A DNA stretch of 64,000 nucleotides from Pedobacter hartonius (GCF_900107535.1 NZ_FNRA01000004.1:310001-374000), one strand, 5' to 3'; shown: positions 1 through 9,295, counted from the first letter of the stretch. The notes: a model not told the origin generated them from the sequence alone. Translations and numbers: made by a program.

Positions 1-93
1 GTCAGAATCAGGGATTCAGATTTTGAATAGTATCCTGATGATGTCATGGCAGGCATGCATAACCTCGCAAATAATGATTAATTTACCTGCCTC

Positions 94-990
94 ATGTCAG
101 ATTTTCGTTTAGAAGTTTTTCATACCGTTGCCAGGCGCCTGAGCTTTACAAAGGCCGCTGCCAGCTTGTATATTACCCAGCCGGCGGTAACCAAACATAT
201 TTATGAACTGGAACAGCAGTATGACAATAAGCTCTTTGAACGAAAGGGGAACAAGATCACCCTTACAAAGGCAGGGGAGGTATTACTGAGCCATACGGAA
301 TCACTTTTTGCTATCTACAGGAATATTGATTTTGATATGAATGCACTGGTGCATAAAAAAGAGGGAACCCTTCGCATTGGTGCCAGCACGACGATCGCAC
401 AATATGTGATCGCACCGCTGCTGGCCGGATTTCATCAAAAGTTCAGTGCCATACAACTCCATCTGATCAATGGCAATACGGAGCAGATCGAGAGGGCTTT
501 GCTGGACAAAGAAATAGCGCTTGGTATCGTGGAAGGACGATCCAGGAACCAGGAGATCAGCTATACCGAATTTATAATGGATGAAATTGTACTGGTTTGC
601 GGTAAAAACCATCCTTTTGCAGGACGTACGGAACTTGATCCCGAAATGCTGAGATCTAATCCGTTTGTGATCAGGGAACAGGGATCCGGTACACTGCAAG
701 TGCTGGACTATGCTTTAAAAGGTGTGGGCATGCGGCTGTCCGATCTGAACATAGAAATACAGCTGGGCAGCACGGAAAGTATAAAATCATATTTGATGCA
801 TTCAAATTGCCTGGCTTTTATCTCTGTTCATGCCATCAGCAATGAACTCCACAGTGGCACACTACGGGTAATCGATGTTGCAGGATTGAATATTTCAAGG
901 AATTTTTATTTCATCCATCTGCAGGGTAAAACGGACGGACTCTCTGAAGTATTTCTTCGTCATGTGATGTTATCCCATAACTTGAAGTAA
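94..990 (+). CDS. LysR-family transcriptional regulator (CysL/YeiE-like)
   Basis: 298-residue DNA-binding regulator. Residues 1-60 form the LysR winged helix-turn-helix (RRLSFTKAAASLYITQPAVT is the recognition region). Residues about 90-295 form the periplasmic-binding-protein-like effector domain, starting at LRIGASTTIAQYVIAP, which resembles the CysL/YeiE subgroup linked to sulfur-compound sensing. The ATG at 94 gives the usual family length. It lies 70 bp upstream of a YeiH-type exporter on the same strand; pairing of a YeiE/CysL-type regulator with YeiH is a known arrangement, so it probably controls that gene. The effector is not visible from sequence. Confidence 0.9.
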   Translation: MSDFRLEVFHTVARRLSFTKAAASLYITQPAVTKHIYELEQQYDNKLFERKGNKITLTKAGEVLLSHTESLFAIYRNIDFDMNALVHKKEGTLRIGASTTIAQYVIAPLLAGFHQKFSAIQLHLINGNTEQIERALLDKEIALGIVEGRSRNQEISYTEFIMDEIVLVCGKNHPFAGRTELDPEMLRSNPFVIREQGSGTLQVLDYALKGVGMRLSDLNIEIQLGSTESIKSYLMHSNCLAFISVHAISNELHSGTLRVIDVAGLNISRNFYFIHLQGKTDGLSEVFLRHVMLSHNLK

Positions 991-1059
991 TGGCAGATTA
1001 ATTTTATCAATTTTAAAAGCGTAACTGAGATCAGCATCTTTGATCAACAATAAACATAG

Positions 1060-1998
1060 ATGATGCAACTCCAGTTAAATGCCCGCAAATTCCTATTTAT
1101 TTCAGCCATACTTTTATGTCTGCTGCCATTCATATCGCCGCCGCTGGCGCTGTTGCTGGGGCTGATACTGGCCCAGCTGATGGAACACCCCTTTGCCGGG
1201 CTGAATCACAGGGCCACTAACTGGCTGCTGAAATTCTCTGTCGTCGGACTTGGATTTGGGATGAATGTAGTGACCGCCCTGGAAGCAGGAAGAGAGGGCA
1301 TCTTGTTTACTGTAGTTTCTATTTTTGTGGTTTTGTCTGCCGGTTTTGTACTCGGCAAGTTATTCCATACGGGGCCTAAGACCTCCTTTCTCATTGCTGC
1401 AGGAACGGCAATTTGCGGGGGGAGTGCTATCGCTGCCCTATCGCCGGTGATGAAAGCCAGCGAAAAAGAGATTTCCGTTTCCCTGGGAATCGTTTTTATG
1501 CTGAACGCTGTTGCCCTGTTTCTCTTCCCCGCTGTCGGGCGGGCAATGCACCTGTCCCAGGGCCAGTTTGGCATGTGGTGTGCAATAGCCATCCATGATA
1601 CCAGTTCGGTAGTCGGCGCGGCCGGTAAATATGGAGAGCAGGCACTCCAGATAGCCACTACCGTTAAATTAGCACGAGCCTAATGGATCATTCCTGTAGC
1701 ATTCGGAACGGCTTTTTTCTTTAAAGCAGACCGCAGGAGAATAAAGATCCCTTATTTTATCGGTCTTTTTATTCTTGCGATGTTGGCCAATACCTATCTG
1801 CCCTTTCTGAAGCCGCTTTCTCCCTTTATCATTGCCCTGGCCAAAAAAGGCCTAACCTTAACGCTGTTCCTGATTGGCACTGGATTATCGCTCAGTGTAG
1901 TGAGGTCTGTTGGGCTGAAACCATTCCTGCAGGGAACACTGCTATGGGCAGCGATATCAGCAGTTTCATTATGGGCCGTCATCTCACTCGTCCGGTAA
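1060..1998 (+). pseudogene. YeiH-type putative sulfate exporter (UPF0324), interrupted by an in-frame stop
   Basis: Multi-span membrane protein of the YeiH/UPF0324 family. The first part (1060-1683, 207 residues) has the family's central hydrophobic segments and the conserved stretch AAGTAICGGSAIAALSPV. A TAA at 1681-1683 then interrupts it. The same frame continues without further stops from 1684 to 1998 (WIIPVAFGTAFF onward), giving about 312 residues in total, close to the family norm of 330-350. Relatives usually have Leu where the TAA stands, so one change of TTA to TAA would explain it. No frameshift is needed. It is a recent nonsense pseudogene, a sequencing error, or a split gene; an ATG at 1780 could restart only the last 72 residues. 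Confidence 0.8.
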
Positions 1999-2105
1999 TC
2001 ACGCAAGTATAAATTATATAAAAATTAACTTCAATTCTGTAAAAGCATCATCCCAAAGCTTTCTACCTTTATCCTGTATTATTTTACAGGACCCTGAAGC
2101 TAACC

Positions 2106-4286
2106 ATGAGCATTTACAACCCAAAATTCTTACCCACAGTAATTCTCTTTTTTACCTTTTTTGTTTGTAGTGGACAGATGCTGACGAATGGCAAACCGAA
2201 AACGGTCCGTTATGATCTGACCATCGGGCATAAAATGGTGAATTACACAGGTAAAGAAAGCATGGCAATGGCGATCAATGGTACCATACCCGGTCCTGTG
2301 CTCGAATTCGCCGAAGGTGATACCGCGGAAATCTATGTACACAATACCCTGCATGAAGAAACCTCTATCCACTGGCACGGACTGATCCTGCCCAACCGCT
2401 ATGATGGAGTATCTTACCTCACCACTCAGCCCATTAAGGCAGGGGATACACATGTATTCAAATTCCCCCTGGTACAGAACGGAACGTACTGGTACCATTC
2501 CCATACCACAATGCAGGAACAGATGGGCCTTTACGGTGCCTTTATTATTCACAAGAGGGAAGCGCCTGTACTCAAAGAATATAACATGGTGATCAGCGAC
2601 TGGGCAGATATGGATGCCATGGAAATTGACCGGCGCCTGCACAATGCATCAGATTGGTTTGCGATAAAAAAGAATGCTGTTCAGAGTTATGCCGAAGCCA
2701 TCAGGCAGGGGCATTTCATGACTAAAGTGACCAATGAGTGGAAGCGGATGGCTGCAATGGATGTGAGTGATGTGGCCTATGACCGGTTTCTGATCAACGG
2801 AAAGACCCTCAATGAGCAGCCTCAGTTTAAGGCTGGTGAAAAAGTAAGGCTGAGGATAGTTAATGGGGGCTCTTCAACGTATTTCTGGCTTACCTATGGG
2901 GGTGGCAAGATGACTGTAGTGGCCAATGACGGAATGGATGTAGTGCCAGTTGAGGTGGACAGGCTGATCATTGCAGTAGCCGAAACCTATGATGTGATGG
3001 TTACCATCCCGGAAAATAAGCGGTATGAATTCCGCGCTACGGCAGAGGACAGGACAAAGTTTACCTCGCTCTGGTTGGGGAAGGGCGCGGAAGTGGATGC
3101 TCCCGGACTGCCCGGATTGAAATATTTTGAGGGAATGAAGATGATGAACGGCATGATGACGCTGAGCGGCAAAATGAAAATGATGGAGGGGATGGAGATG
3201 GCCAACCAGCAAATGGATATGAACAACGTGATGTACCCCGAAATCACAGGTGACGGCAAAGGAAAAATCCCGGAAGGCGATATCACCACGCTGGATTATG
3301 GCATGCTGAAATCGCCCGTGAAAACAACGCTTCCGGACGGGCCCGTGAGGTCGATGAACTTTGAGCTGACAGGAAATATGAACCGCTACGTATGGTCCAT
3401 CAATAACAAAACGGTATCAGAGGCAGACAAGATCCTGATCAAAAAAGGAGAGAACGTTCGGGTCATTCTCACTAACCATACAATGATGCGGCATCCCATG
3501 CACCTTCACGGGCATTTTTTCAGGGTGCTGAATGGCAACGGTGACTATTCACCCTTAAAAAATACACTGGATATTATGCCGATGGAAACAGATACCATTG
3601 AGTTTGCCGCTACGGAAAGCGGCGACTGGTTTTTTCACTGTCATATCCTGTACCATATGATGAGCGGAATGGGCCGGATATTCGAATATGAGAATTCGCC
3701 CCCGAATCCGGAAGTGCCTGATCCACGTTATGCATTGCGGCAAATTTATAAGGACGACCGCAAATTTCATGCAACGGCCAGCGCCGGACTGGAAAGCAAT
3801 GGTTCTGATGGTATGGCCGCTGTAGCCAATACACGCTGGAAGATCAATACGTTATGGCATCTGGGCACAAGCAGCAGTAAGGGCTATGAAAGTGAGACCA
3901 TGGTAGGAAGGTACCTTGGTGCGATGCAGTGGTTTATGCCCTATATAGGTTTTGATTACCATTACAGAAAAACAGATGAAGCAGAGAAGAATCTTTTCGG
4001 GCAGCAGAGCAATAAAAATAACCGGAAGACGGTGGTTGCAGGTCTGGCGTATACTTTGCCCATGCTGGTCGTTGCCGATGCCAGAATTGATGGCGATGGT
4101 AAATACAGGTTCCAGCTGAGCAGGGAGGATATTCCTGTTTCCAAAAGGCTGCGGGCCAACTTTATGGCAAATACCGACAGGGAGTATGCCCTGGGACTGA
4201 AATATACTTTAACCAGGTACTTCTCCCTGTCCAGCCACTACGATAGCGATATGGGCTGGGGCGGAGGTTTAACGCTCACTTACTAA
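2106..4286 (+). CDS. Periplasmic multicopper oxidase (CopA-like) with CopB-like C-terminal tail
   Basis: 726 residues with a signal peptide (hydrophobic segment at about 8-23). Three cupredoxin domains carry all four copper-ligand motifs: HWHG at 89-92, WYHSH at 129-133, HPMHLHGH at 463-470, and HCH at 511-513 with the axial Met near 522. A Met-rich loop at about 342-375 is typical of copper-tolerance oxidases. After the oxidase ends (about residue 545) some 170 further residues follow, with alternating aromatic/polar strands and the segment FMPYIGFDYHYR, resembling the C-terminal barrel of CopB copper-resistance proteins. Likely role: periplasmic Cu(I) oxidation. A near-match to the Bacteroidota -7 box (TACCTTTA) lies at 2064-2071. 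No other copper gene is adjacent. Confidence 0.9.
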   Translation: MSIYNPKFLPTVILFFTFFVCSGQMLTNGKPKTVRYDLTIGHKMVNYTGKESMAMAINGTIPGPVLEFAEGDTAEIYVHNTLHEETSIHWHGLILPNRYDGVSYLTTQPIKAGDTHVFKFPLVQNGTYWYHSHTTMQEQMGLYGAFIIHKREAPVLKEYNMVISDWADMDAMEIDRRLHNASDWFAIKKNAVQSYAEAIRQGHFMTKVTNEWKRMAAMDVSDVAYDRFLINGKTLNEQPQFKAGEKVRLRIVNGGSSTYFWLTYGGGKMTVVANDGMDVVPVEVDRLIIAVAETYDVMVTIPENKRYEFRATAEDRTKFTSLWLGKGAEVDAPGLPGLKYFEGMKMMNGMMTLSGKMKMMEGMEMANQQMDMNNVMYPEITGDGKGKIPEGDITTLDYGMLKSPVKTTLPDGPVRSMNFELTGNMNRYVWSINNKTVSEADKILIKKGENVRVILTNHTMMRHPMHLHGHFFRVLNGNGDYSPLKNTLDIMPMETDTIEFAATESGDWFFHCHILYHMMSGMGRIFEYENSPPNPEVPDPRYALRQIYKDDRKFHATASAGLESNGSDGMAAVANTRWKINTLWHLGTSSSKGYESETMVGRYLGAMQWFMPYIGFDYHYRKTDEAEKNLFGQQSNKNNRKTVVAGLAYTLPMLVVADARIDGDGKYRFQLSREDIPVSKRLRANFMANTDREYALGLKYTLTRYFSLSSHYDSDMGWGGGLTLTY

Positions 4287-4299
4287 GCCCCGGTCCTCG

Positions 4300-4710
4300 T
4301 TACAGGTATCTGTCCTCTATTTTAATCGCTACGTCATTGATCGATGCAAGCCTTCTTTTCATCAATCTGTTTTCATCGAATTCCCAATTTTCATTGCCAT
4401 AAGCGCGGAACCATTCTCCGGCGGTATTGTGGTATTCATATTCAAAGGTGACGGCGATTCTGCTACCTGTGAAAGCCCATAACTTCTTTTTCAGCTTGTA
4501 CTCCAATTCTTTGTCCCACTTGACAGTTAAAAATTTAACCACTTCCTGGCGGCCGTTTATAAACTGCGAACGGTTTCTCCATTCGGTATCCACTGTATAA
4601 CTCAGAGATACTCTTTCAGGATCTTTACTGTTCCAGGCATCCTCTGCCAGCTGCACTTTTTGCTTGGCGGTTTCAAAATTGAACGGAGGTAAAGGGAGCT
4701 TTTGTTCCAT
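4300..4710 (-). CDS. NTF2-like protein (DUF1348 family)
   Basis: 136-residue single-domain protein of the NTF2-like superfamily. The DUF1348 pattern is clear: an N-terminal helix with [16 protein letters not shown], then [11 protein letters not shown] and [21 protein letters not shown]. Members form a cone-shaped alpha+beta fold with a pocket; no catalytic activity is assigned to the subgroup. The ATG at 4710 is the only good start. Its leader contains a 44-bp perfect palindrome seven bases upstream, which may regulate it. It is convergent with the multicopper oxidase gene and downstream of the barrel-like gene at 4822-6120. Confidence 0.8.
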   Translation of the reverse strand: MEQKLPLPPFNFETAKQKVQLAEDAWNSKDPERVSLSYTVDTEWRNRSQFINGRQEVVKFLTVKWDKELEYKLKKKLWAFTGSRIAVTFEYEYHNTAGEWFRAYGNENWEFDENRLMKRRLASINDVAIKIEDRYL

Positions 4711-4716
4711 GATTTC

Positions 4717-4760
4717 TGTTGATTTAATTTGGAATAAATTTATTCCAAATTAAATCAACA
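4717..4760. repeat. 44-bp perfect palindrome in the leader of the NTF2-like gene
   Basis: Two 22-base halves (4717-4738 and 4739-4760) are exact reverse complements with no spacer, starting TGTTGATTTAATTTGG and AT-rich throughout. It lies between the minus-strand genes at 4822-6120 (upstream) and 4300-4710 (downstream). It could be an operator for a dimeric regulator, a cruciform, or a terminator of the upstream gene. A rho-independent terminator is less likely because the stem is AT-rich and no U-run follows. Confidence 0.8.
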
Positions 4761-4821
4761 TGTATAGTGCAATTCAATGATTCAGTGGTATTAAACGAAG
4801 AAAATCAGGCTTTGCATATAT

Positions 4822-6120
4822 TCACTGCACCGGGCTTCTCAGCAGGGTGCTGATATTTGCCCGCACGCCGATGTACAGGTTGATAATAGGCTCGTAGGAG
4901 GGAAGGAAACCCCTGATTTCACCTCCGACAGTAATTCCCAGACCGGAAAGCTGTTCTGTTATCCTGAGTCTGAACAGATAAAAGGCCCTCAGTTGTGAGA
5001 TCAGGATTTTGCTGAGAGATATCCTTGATTCATTCAGTACATAGGAAGAAAAGGTATATTTTGAGAGGCCTATATTGGGGTCAAAGTATAACTTAAACTT
5101 ATCTTTCGAGTTCAGGAACATCGGTACGCCGATGCTGTAAAATCCATTGGTATGAACTTCGGTAACGCTTTTGGGTATGATGCCTTTACCTGTCTGAAAA
5201 ACGGGGTTTTCTCCCAGAGGCCTGTTGGTTACGTCGGTGTACAAGGTGTCTGTAATGAACGAAGTTGTAGTTGCGGTACGGAGTGCTTCCAGCCGCAGCG
5301 AAAGGTACATGTTGAAGAAATCGCTGCTCTGCCGGTTGATGCGCCAGGTTGGGTTGATATAATAACTCCACTGGTTGATGGAGACCCTGGTATGGTCTAC
5401 AAATGTACCTTCAGAATAGCGTGTTTGTCCGTTAATATAAGGTCCTGTAGTATCTACACGGACACGTTCCATACGTACATCGTTTCTGGAGGAGTCTATA
5501 GAAAAATTCTGAAAATTTGAGACCCCCAGGAATCCGCCCCATCTGTTATCTTTTCCGGCAATGTCGTTTGCATTGACATGGAATTCGCCGCCGATATCCT
5601 GAAACCTCAGATTGTCAAAGAAATCAAGTGTGCCGCCGGTAAATATTTCGAAAGAGAGGCGCTTGTTTTTCTGGCTTTCTTCAGGCGTGTATTGCGGATC
5701 ATTGCTTGTGCTGTCATTCAGATCGAACAGATAAAGCACATATTCAATTTCTTTATTTACCCCTGCCTGATCAGGGTAACTAAAGGTCAGGGTGACATCC
5801 TCTCTGGCCTCAGTGAAGAGGTCAGCTCTTATGGTAAAGTCGAAGTGGCCCTGGTACCCATTGGCGGCGGTGAGATGATAAGGGTTTTGCAGCGGCAGCA
5901 CATAATCCCTGCCGATGGTAGCCGAGGTCTTCTCTTCGTTAACTTTAACGGTCAGGTCACAGTCCTGAACTGCATTTTCCAGAGAGAATGTGACCGGTAT
6001 CGTTCTGTCCGTAAATTTTTCTTTCAGGCTAAGTGGCGACAGGTGACCGAACTTCAGATCCTGCCCATGGCCGGTCAGGACAATACAAATCAGGGTAAAA
6101 ATTGAGATTATGGTTTTCAT
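4822..6120 (-). CDS. Secreted outer-membrane barrel-like hypothetical protein
   Basis: 432 residues with a signal peptide (MKTIISIFTLICIVLTGHG, cleavage likely near residue 19). Residues about 35-135 resemble a Calx-beta-like sandwich (acidic, with FSYPDQAGVNKEIEYVLYLFD). Residues from about 155 to the end show alternating strands with aromatic girdles typical of a beta-barrel (for example LSFEIFTGGTLDFFDNLRF and FYSIGVPMFLN). I do not recognise a named family; an outer-membrane protein is inferred from the signal peptide and strand pattern. It stands alone on the minus strand, preceded by about 500 bp without a gene. Confidence 0.7.
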   Translation of the reverse strand: MKTIISIFTLICIVLTGHGQDLKFGHLSPLSLKEKFTDRTIPVTFSLENAVQDCDLTVKVNEEKTSATIGRDYVLPLQNPYHLTAANGYQGHFDFTIRADLFTEAREDVTLTFSYPDQAGVNKEIEYVLYLFDLNDSTSNDPQYTPEESQKNKRLSFEIFTGGTLDFFDNLRFQDIGGEFHVNANDIAGKDNRWGGFLGVSNFQNFSIDSSRNDVRMERVRVDTTGPYINGQTRYSEGTFVDHTRVSINQWSYYINPTWRINRQSSDFFNMYLSLRLEALRTATTTSFITDTLYTDVTNRPLGENPVFQTGKGIIPKSVTEVHTNGFYSIGVPMFLNSKDKFKLYFDPNIGLSKYTFSSYVLNESRISLSKILISQLRAFYLFRLRITEQLSGLGITVGGEIRGFLPSYEPIINLYIGVRANISTLLRSPVQ

Positions 6121-6626
6121 TAGCTATTGATGTTTTTCCACATTAATTTACTCAACAATGGCTTGCATATCAATTGCAAATGGTTTTTGGGGCTATTGTC
6201 CCACCCTTTCAGACCTCATCGTAAAGGAGAAAATATTGTGGGAAAAAGCAAGTAGGTTAAAATCGAGGAATACTGTCTACAGCTGAGTATTTTGCTCCTC
6301 ATGGTTGTCATTTGAGCTCAACTTTTCCATTACGACATTCAGGTTTCCTGTTAATTTCATTGTAACATTCATGTGAATAAAAAATATAGTAAAACAATAA
6401 ATACGATCGGTTTGTATCCTCAGGTTAATTTTGTTGATATTTATAATTGTTGAAACATTTTGTTTCGTACCTGGCCAGGCGATTCATTCGTGACGCCGGC
6501 ATATTGATACATCCCACCGGCATTCTTTCTGCTCATCAAATAAGCGGCAGCATTCTTGCAAAATGTGCTGATATATCTCCAATATATTAATGTGATACCT
6601 ACCGTTTTAGAACCGAGAATTGAATT
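6121..6626. other. Intergenic region without a recognised gene
   Basis: 506 bp between divergent genes. Both strands contain frequent stops. A short imperfect palindrome, TTGCATATCAATTGCAA, lies near 6162-6178. No RNA gene, riboswitch or convincing promoter was recognised. It presumably holds the promoters for the barrel-like gene (minus) and the small cysteine-rich gene (plus). Confidence 0.4.
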
Positions 6627-6839
6627 ATGGAAAAAGAAAAAAATTGGATAAACGTTGCAAAAGCCTATAAAAGCTGCCCGCATTGTGAAAGAGGTCTGCT
6701 AAATACCAGGGTGAGGAGGGGCTTTTTTGTTAAAAATCTATTTTTATGGATGGATGTAAAGCGGTATCAATGCAATGTTTGTACAAGAAAAGTATATTTA
6801 AAAAATGGTTCCGGCGAGACTCAGTTGGTCGGAAATTAA
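6627..6839 (+). CDS. Small four-cysteine (zinc-ribbon-like) protein, copy 1
   Basis: 70 residues. Two CxxC knuckles (CPHC at 17-20 and CNVC at about 49-52) separated by about 28 residues suggest a structural zinc ribbon. It is related to the protein at 16042-16233; both share CxxC, then N-x-R-V-[KR]-R, a hydrophobic stretch, V-K-[KR]-Y-x-CxxC and a final Tyr. The function is unknown. It is highly basic between the knuckles, compatible with nucleic-acid or partner binding (inference). A 25-nt palindrome lies 49 nt downstream, and a NarL-type response regulator follows 284 bp further on the same strand. Confidence 0.7.
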   Translation: MEKEKNWINVAKAYKSCPHCERGLLNTRVRRGFFVKNLFLWMDVKRYQCNVCTRKVYLKNGSGETQLVGN

Positions 6840-6887
6840 TTATTGAATGGCCTGCGTTCTGCACTTAGTTTTTAGCCTACCGGGCCT

Positions 6888-6912
6888 TCATCAGTTTGCA
6901 GCAAACTGATGA
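6888..6912. repeat. 25-nt palindrome (12-bp arms) after the small cysteine-rich gene
   Basis: Arms TCATCAGTTTGC (6888-6899) and GCAAACTGATGA (6901-6912) are perfect, around a single central A. No T-run follows, so it is a poor rho-independent terminator. It could instead be a dimeric operator for the response-regulator gene starting at 7124, or a 3'-end stabilising hairpin. Confidence 0.6.
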
Positions 6913-7123
6913 TCTACCACTGCTCTTCTAAGTTATCTTGATAAGTGAAATCTTTAGTAGTGAGATTCATTTGATGTTTATATTTTCTGAATGAATATAT
7001 CACTGATTTAAGTGTATTGGTTTGTAGTCTGGTTGCTAAAGTCAGAAAGCAGATTTGTTGGGAAGTTAACAACTTTTGGCTATTCCGGCGTGAAATCTGT
7101 AGTTGGATAAAAGAGTAAAACTT

Positions 7124-7768
7124 ATGAGCATTAGAATAGCCTTGTTTGACGACAATAAAAATATCAGGAACAGCATCGCTTTGTTACTGAATACAGACGA
7201 TGATTTCGAAATTGTTGGCAGCTTCAGCAATGCAAGGGATTGTGTGAATAATGTACTCCGGACTATGCCTGATATTGTTTTGATGGACCTGGAAATGCCC
7301 GGGGTAAAAGGGACAGAGGCCATCCGCTTACTGAAAAAGGAATTTCCTCAGATAGACATTCTCATACAAACGGTATTTGAAGATGATGACAATATCTATG
7401 AGTCCATTGTTGCAGGTGCTTCAGGTTATGTTTTAAAAAGCCACCTGAACAGCATGCTGCTGAATTCAATTAAAGATATAAAAACCGGCGGTTCACCCAT
7501 GAGCCCTTCCATTGCCAGGAAGGTACTGCATATGCTGCAGGAAAACCCTGGGCGTAAAGTCAGGTCAACTGATGATTATAACTTAACTGCAAGAGAAAAA
7601 GAAGTATTGACCTGTCTGGTCAACGGATTAACCTACAAAGCCATCAGTGATGAACTGAACATCAGTTATGAAACGGTGCGCAGCCATATGAAAAAGGTTT
7701 ATGAAAAGCTGCATGTAGCTTCACTCACAGAAGTAGTAGCGAAGGCCATCAATCAGAATATTGTCTGA
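7124..7768 (+). CDS. NarL/FixJ-family response regulator
   Basis: 214 residues from ATG 7124; an in-frame TTG at 7103 is a less likely start. The N-terminal receiver has the acidic pocket (LFDD), the phosphoacceptor Asp in IVLMDLEMPG and the conserved Lys in YVLKS. The C-terminal LuxR-type helix-turn-helix runs from LTAREKEVLTCLVNGLTYKA to VRSHMKKVYEKL. It should be a phosphorylation-controlled transcription factor. No histidine kinase is adjacent, so the partner is unknown; the kinases at 13.4-16 kb are candidates only by proximity. Confidence 0.92.
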   Translation: MSIRIALFDDNKNIRNSIALLLNTDDDFEIVGSFSNARDCVNNVLRTMPDIVLMDLEMPGVKGTEAIRLLKKEFPQIDILIQTVFEDDDNIYESIVAGASGYVLKSHLNSMLLNSIKDIKTGGSPMSPSIARKVLHMLQENPGRKVRSTDDYNLTAREKEVLTCLVNGLTYKAISDELNISYETVRSHMKKVYEKLHVASLTEVVAKAINQNIV

Positions 7769-8020
7769 CCTTCGCCAGCCGGAGAAGTTATTCAAATCTG
7801 ACCATTTCCTCCCAACGCTTAGTTTGCCCTGCTGATAGGTACCGGGAGTAATCAATGCGCCACAGATACAGGAAGGATTGATCTTTTTATCATGAAGCGG
7901 AATCCATCCAATTGTACCGGCATTGAAAAATTTCAGGGACATGCTTACGATGCACAGGCATCCGCCGGGAACCTCAAATGTAAACCTATGCGGTTCCAGA
8001 ACCTTCATGTACTTTGTCAT
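7721..8020 (-). CDS. Possible small hypothetical protein in the gap 7769-8142
   Basis: The 374-bp gap between the response regulator and the phosphotransferase contains one minus-strand frame of 99 residues from ATG 8020, overlapping the 3' end of the regulator gene by 48 bp. The composition is plausible (PGGCLCIVSMSLKFFNAG, then INPSCICGALITPGTYQ, four Cys), but no family is recognised. The overlap with a real gene and the lack of a clear promoter argue against it. The opposite strand has an 81-residue frame at 7892-8137 that looks worse. Treat as unproven. Confidence 0.2.
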   Translation of the reverse strand: MTKYMKVLEPHRFTFEVPGGCLCIVSMSLKFFNAGTIGWIPLHDKKINPSCICGALITPGTYQQGKLSVGRKWSDLNNFSGWRRSDNILIDGLRYYFCE

Positions 8021-8142
8021 CTCCAAACCCTGAGCTGTGTTGTGCTGCTGCACCCGTGCCTGTGCCTTTCCCAACTCACACTCAGGTGCCGCCCGCTAAC
8101 AAGAACGAACGAAGAAACAAGCTTTTCGCTGCCCTGACAGGG

Positions 8143-9189
8143 TTAGGCCCCAATCAGCTCTTTTAAGTTTTTCTCTGATTCCAGGTATCTTTTTAAAAGT
8201 ATAAGCTGGTTTTCTGCACGGTAAAAGTTATGCCCTTCGTATTTCGAACCGTAATACACGTCGTTCTGCAGATAATCTGCAAGGAAACGAAGCGCCTGCA
8301 TGTAAATAAGAAATTTCCCGGCGTAGATAAAATACGATTTTTCCGTTTCGGTAAGTGTAGTTCCCATCTCTTCCATATAGCCGTCATAAATAGCTTTAAA
8401 GAATTCTTCCCGTATGACAATCCTGCTCATATCGGTTTCTTCTTCGCTCAGGGCGCAGATATACGTGCGGATCATATCTCCCACATCGCTGATAAAATAG
8501 CCGGGCATCACTGTGTCCAGGTCAATAACGCAAATACCCTTGTTTTGTGCGTCAAACAGCACATTACTGATCTTGGTATCGTGGTGGATCACCCGAAGGG
8601 GAATTTCGTTGTTTTCAAAAATACGTTCGAAGGTCTCTACAATATCTTTATTTTCCAGTATGTATGAAATCAGTGCCGAAGCTTTTTCTTTTCTGTCTGC
8701 CTCTGCATGTTCACAGGCCGATAAAAACTGTCGGTAACGAAGGATCAGGTTATGAAAATCAGGAAGTGTGGTATGCAGTTGTTTTACATCAAAGCCGCTG
8801 AGCAGCCTGCTGAATTTTCCAAACTGTCTGGCTGCTTCATATGCCTCATCTTTTTGATCCACTACATTGACGGTGTGGGAGTTTTCTACAAAAGGGAACA
8901 TTCTGAAATAACCGTCACTCGTTTGATTCAACGAGTTTCCGGACAGGTCCTTTACCGGAGCAATAAAAAGGTATTCAGGATACTCCTGATCCAGGTATTC
9001 TTTTAGCAGAGAAAGGTTCTGATCGATATCAAATGGACGTTTGAAGACAAATTGGTTCAGCTGCTGCAGAATGTACCCTGCTGATACAGTATTTACCAGC
9101 CAGGTATGGTTAATCAGGCCGTCACCAAAAGCTTTTACCTCGCAGGCCGAGGGATCAATTCCATATAATGGTAGGATCTTATTGAACAT
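8143..9189 (-). CDS. APH/ChoK-type phosphotransferase (N-acetylhexosamine kinase-like)
   Basis: 348 residues from the ATG at 9189; the frame is open to 9249, but its first 20 residues look non-homologous. It has the kinase-like fold: a nucleotide-binding N-lobe (FGDGLINHTWLV), the catalytic loop VIHHDTKISNVLFD (HxDxxxxN) and the metal site VIDLDTVMPG. Overall it resembles Bacteroidota phosphotransferases annotated as N-acetylhexosamine 1-kinase-like or aminoglycoside-phosphotransferase-family. The usual substrate would be a sugar, not an antibiotic. It is transcribed alone, away from the response regulator. The substrate cannot be decided from sequence. Confidence 0.8.
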   Translation of the reverse strand: MFNKILPLYGIDPSACEVKAFGDGLINHTWLVNTVSAGYILQQLNQFVFKRPFDIDQNLSLLKEYLDQEYPEYLFIAPVKDLSGNSLNQTSDGYFRMFPFVENSHTVNVVDQKDEAYEAARQFGKFSRLLSGFDVKQLHTTLPDFHNLILRYRQFLSACEHAEADRKEKASALISYILENKDIVETFERIFENNEIPLRVIHHDTKISNVLFDAQNKGICVIDLDTVMPGYFISDVGDMIRTYICALSEEETDMSRIVIREEFFKAIYDGYMEEMGTTLTETEKSYFIYAGKFLIYMQALRFLADYLQNDVYYGSKYEGHNFYRAENQLILLKRYLESEKNLKELIGA

Positions 9190-9295
9190 AGAGATAGCAA
9201 AAATTTGATTGTGTGCGTAAACGTAAGCAATCTTTGTGAAAAGCGTCACTCCTATCAGCCAAAAATTTCAAACTGCCAAGATGAAAAATGCAATT

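Noticed and set aside
7892..8137. 81-residue plus-strand frame between the response regulator and the phosphotransferase
   Set aside because: Low-complexity, Cys/Leu-rich sequence without a start context, opposite to another equally weak frame; no family pattern.
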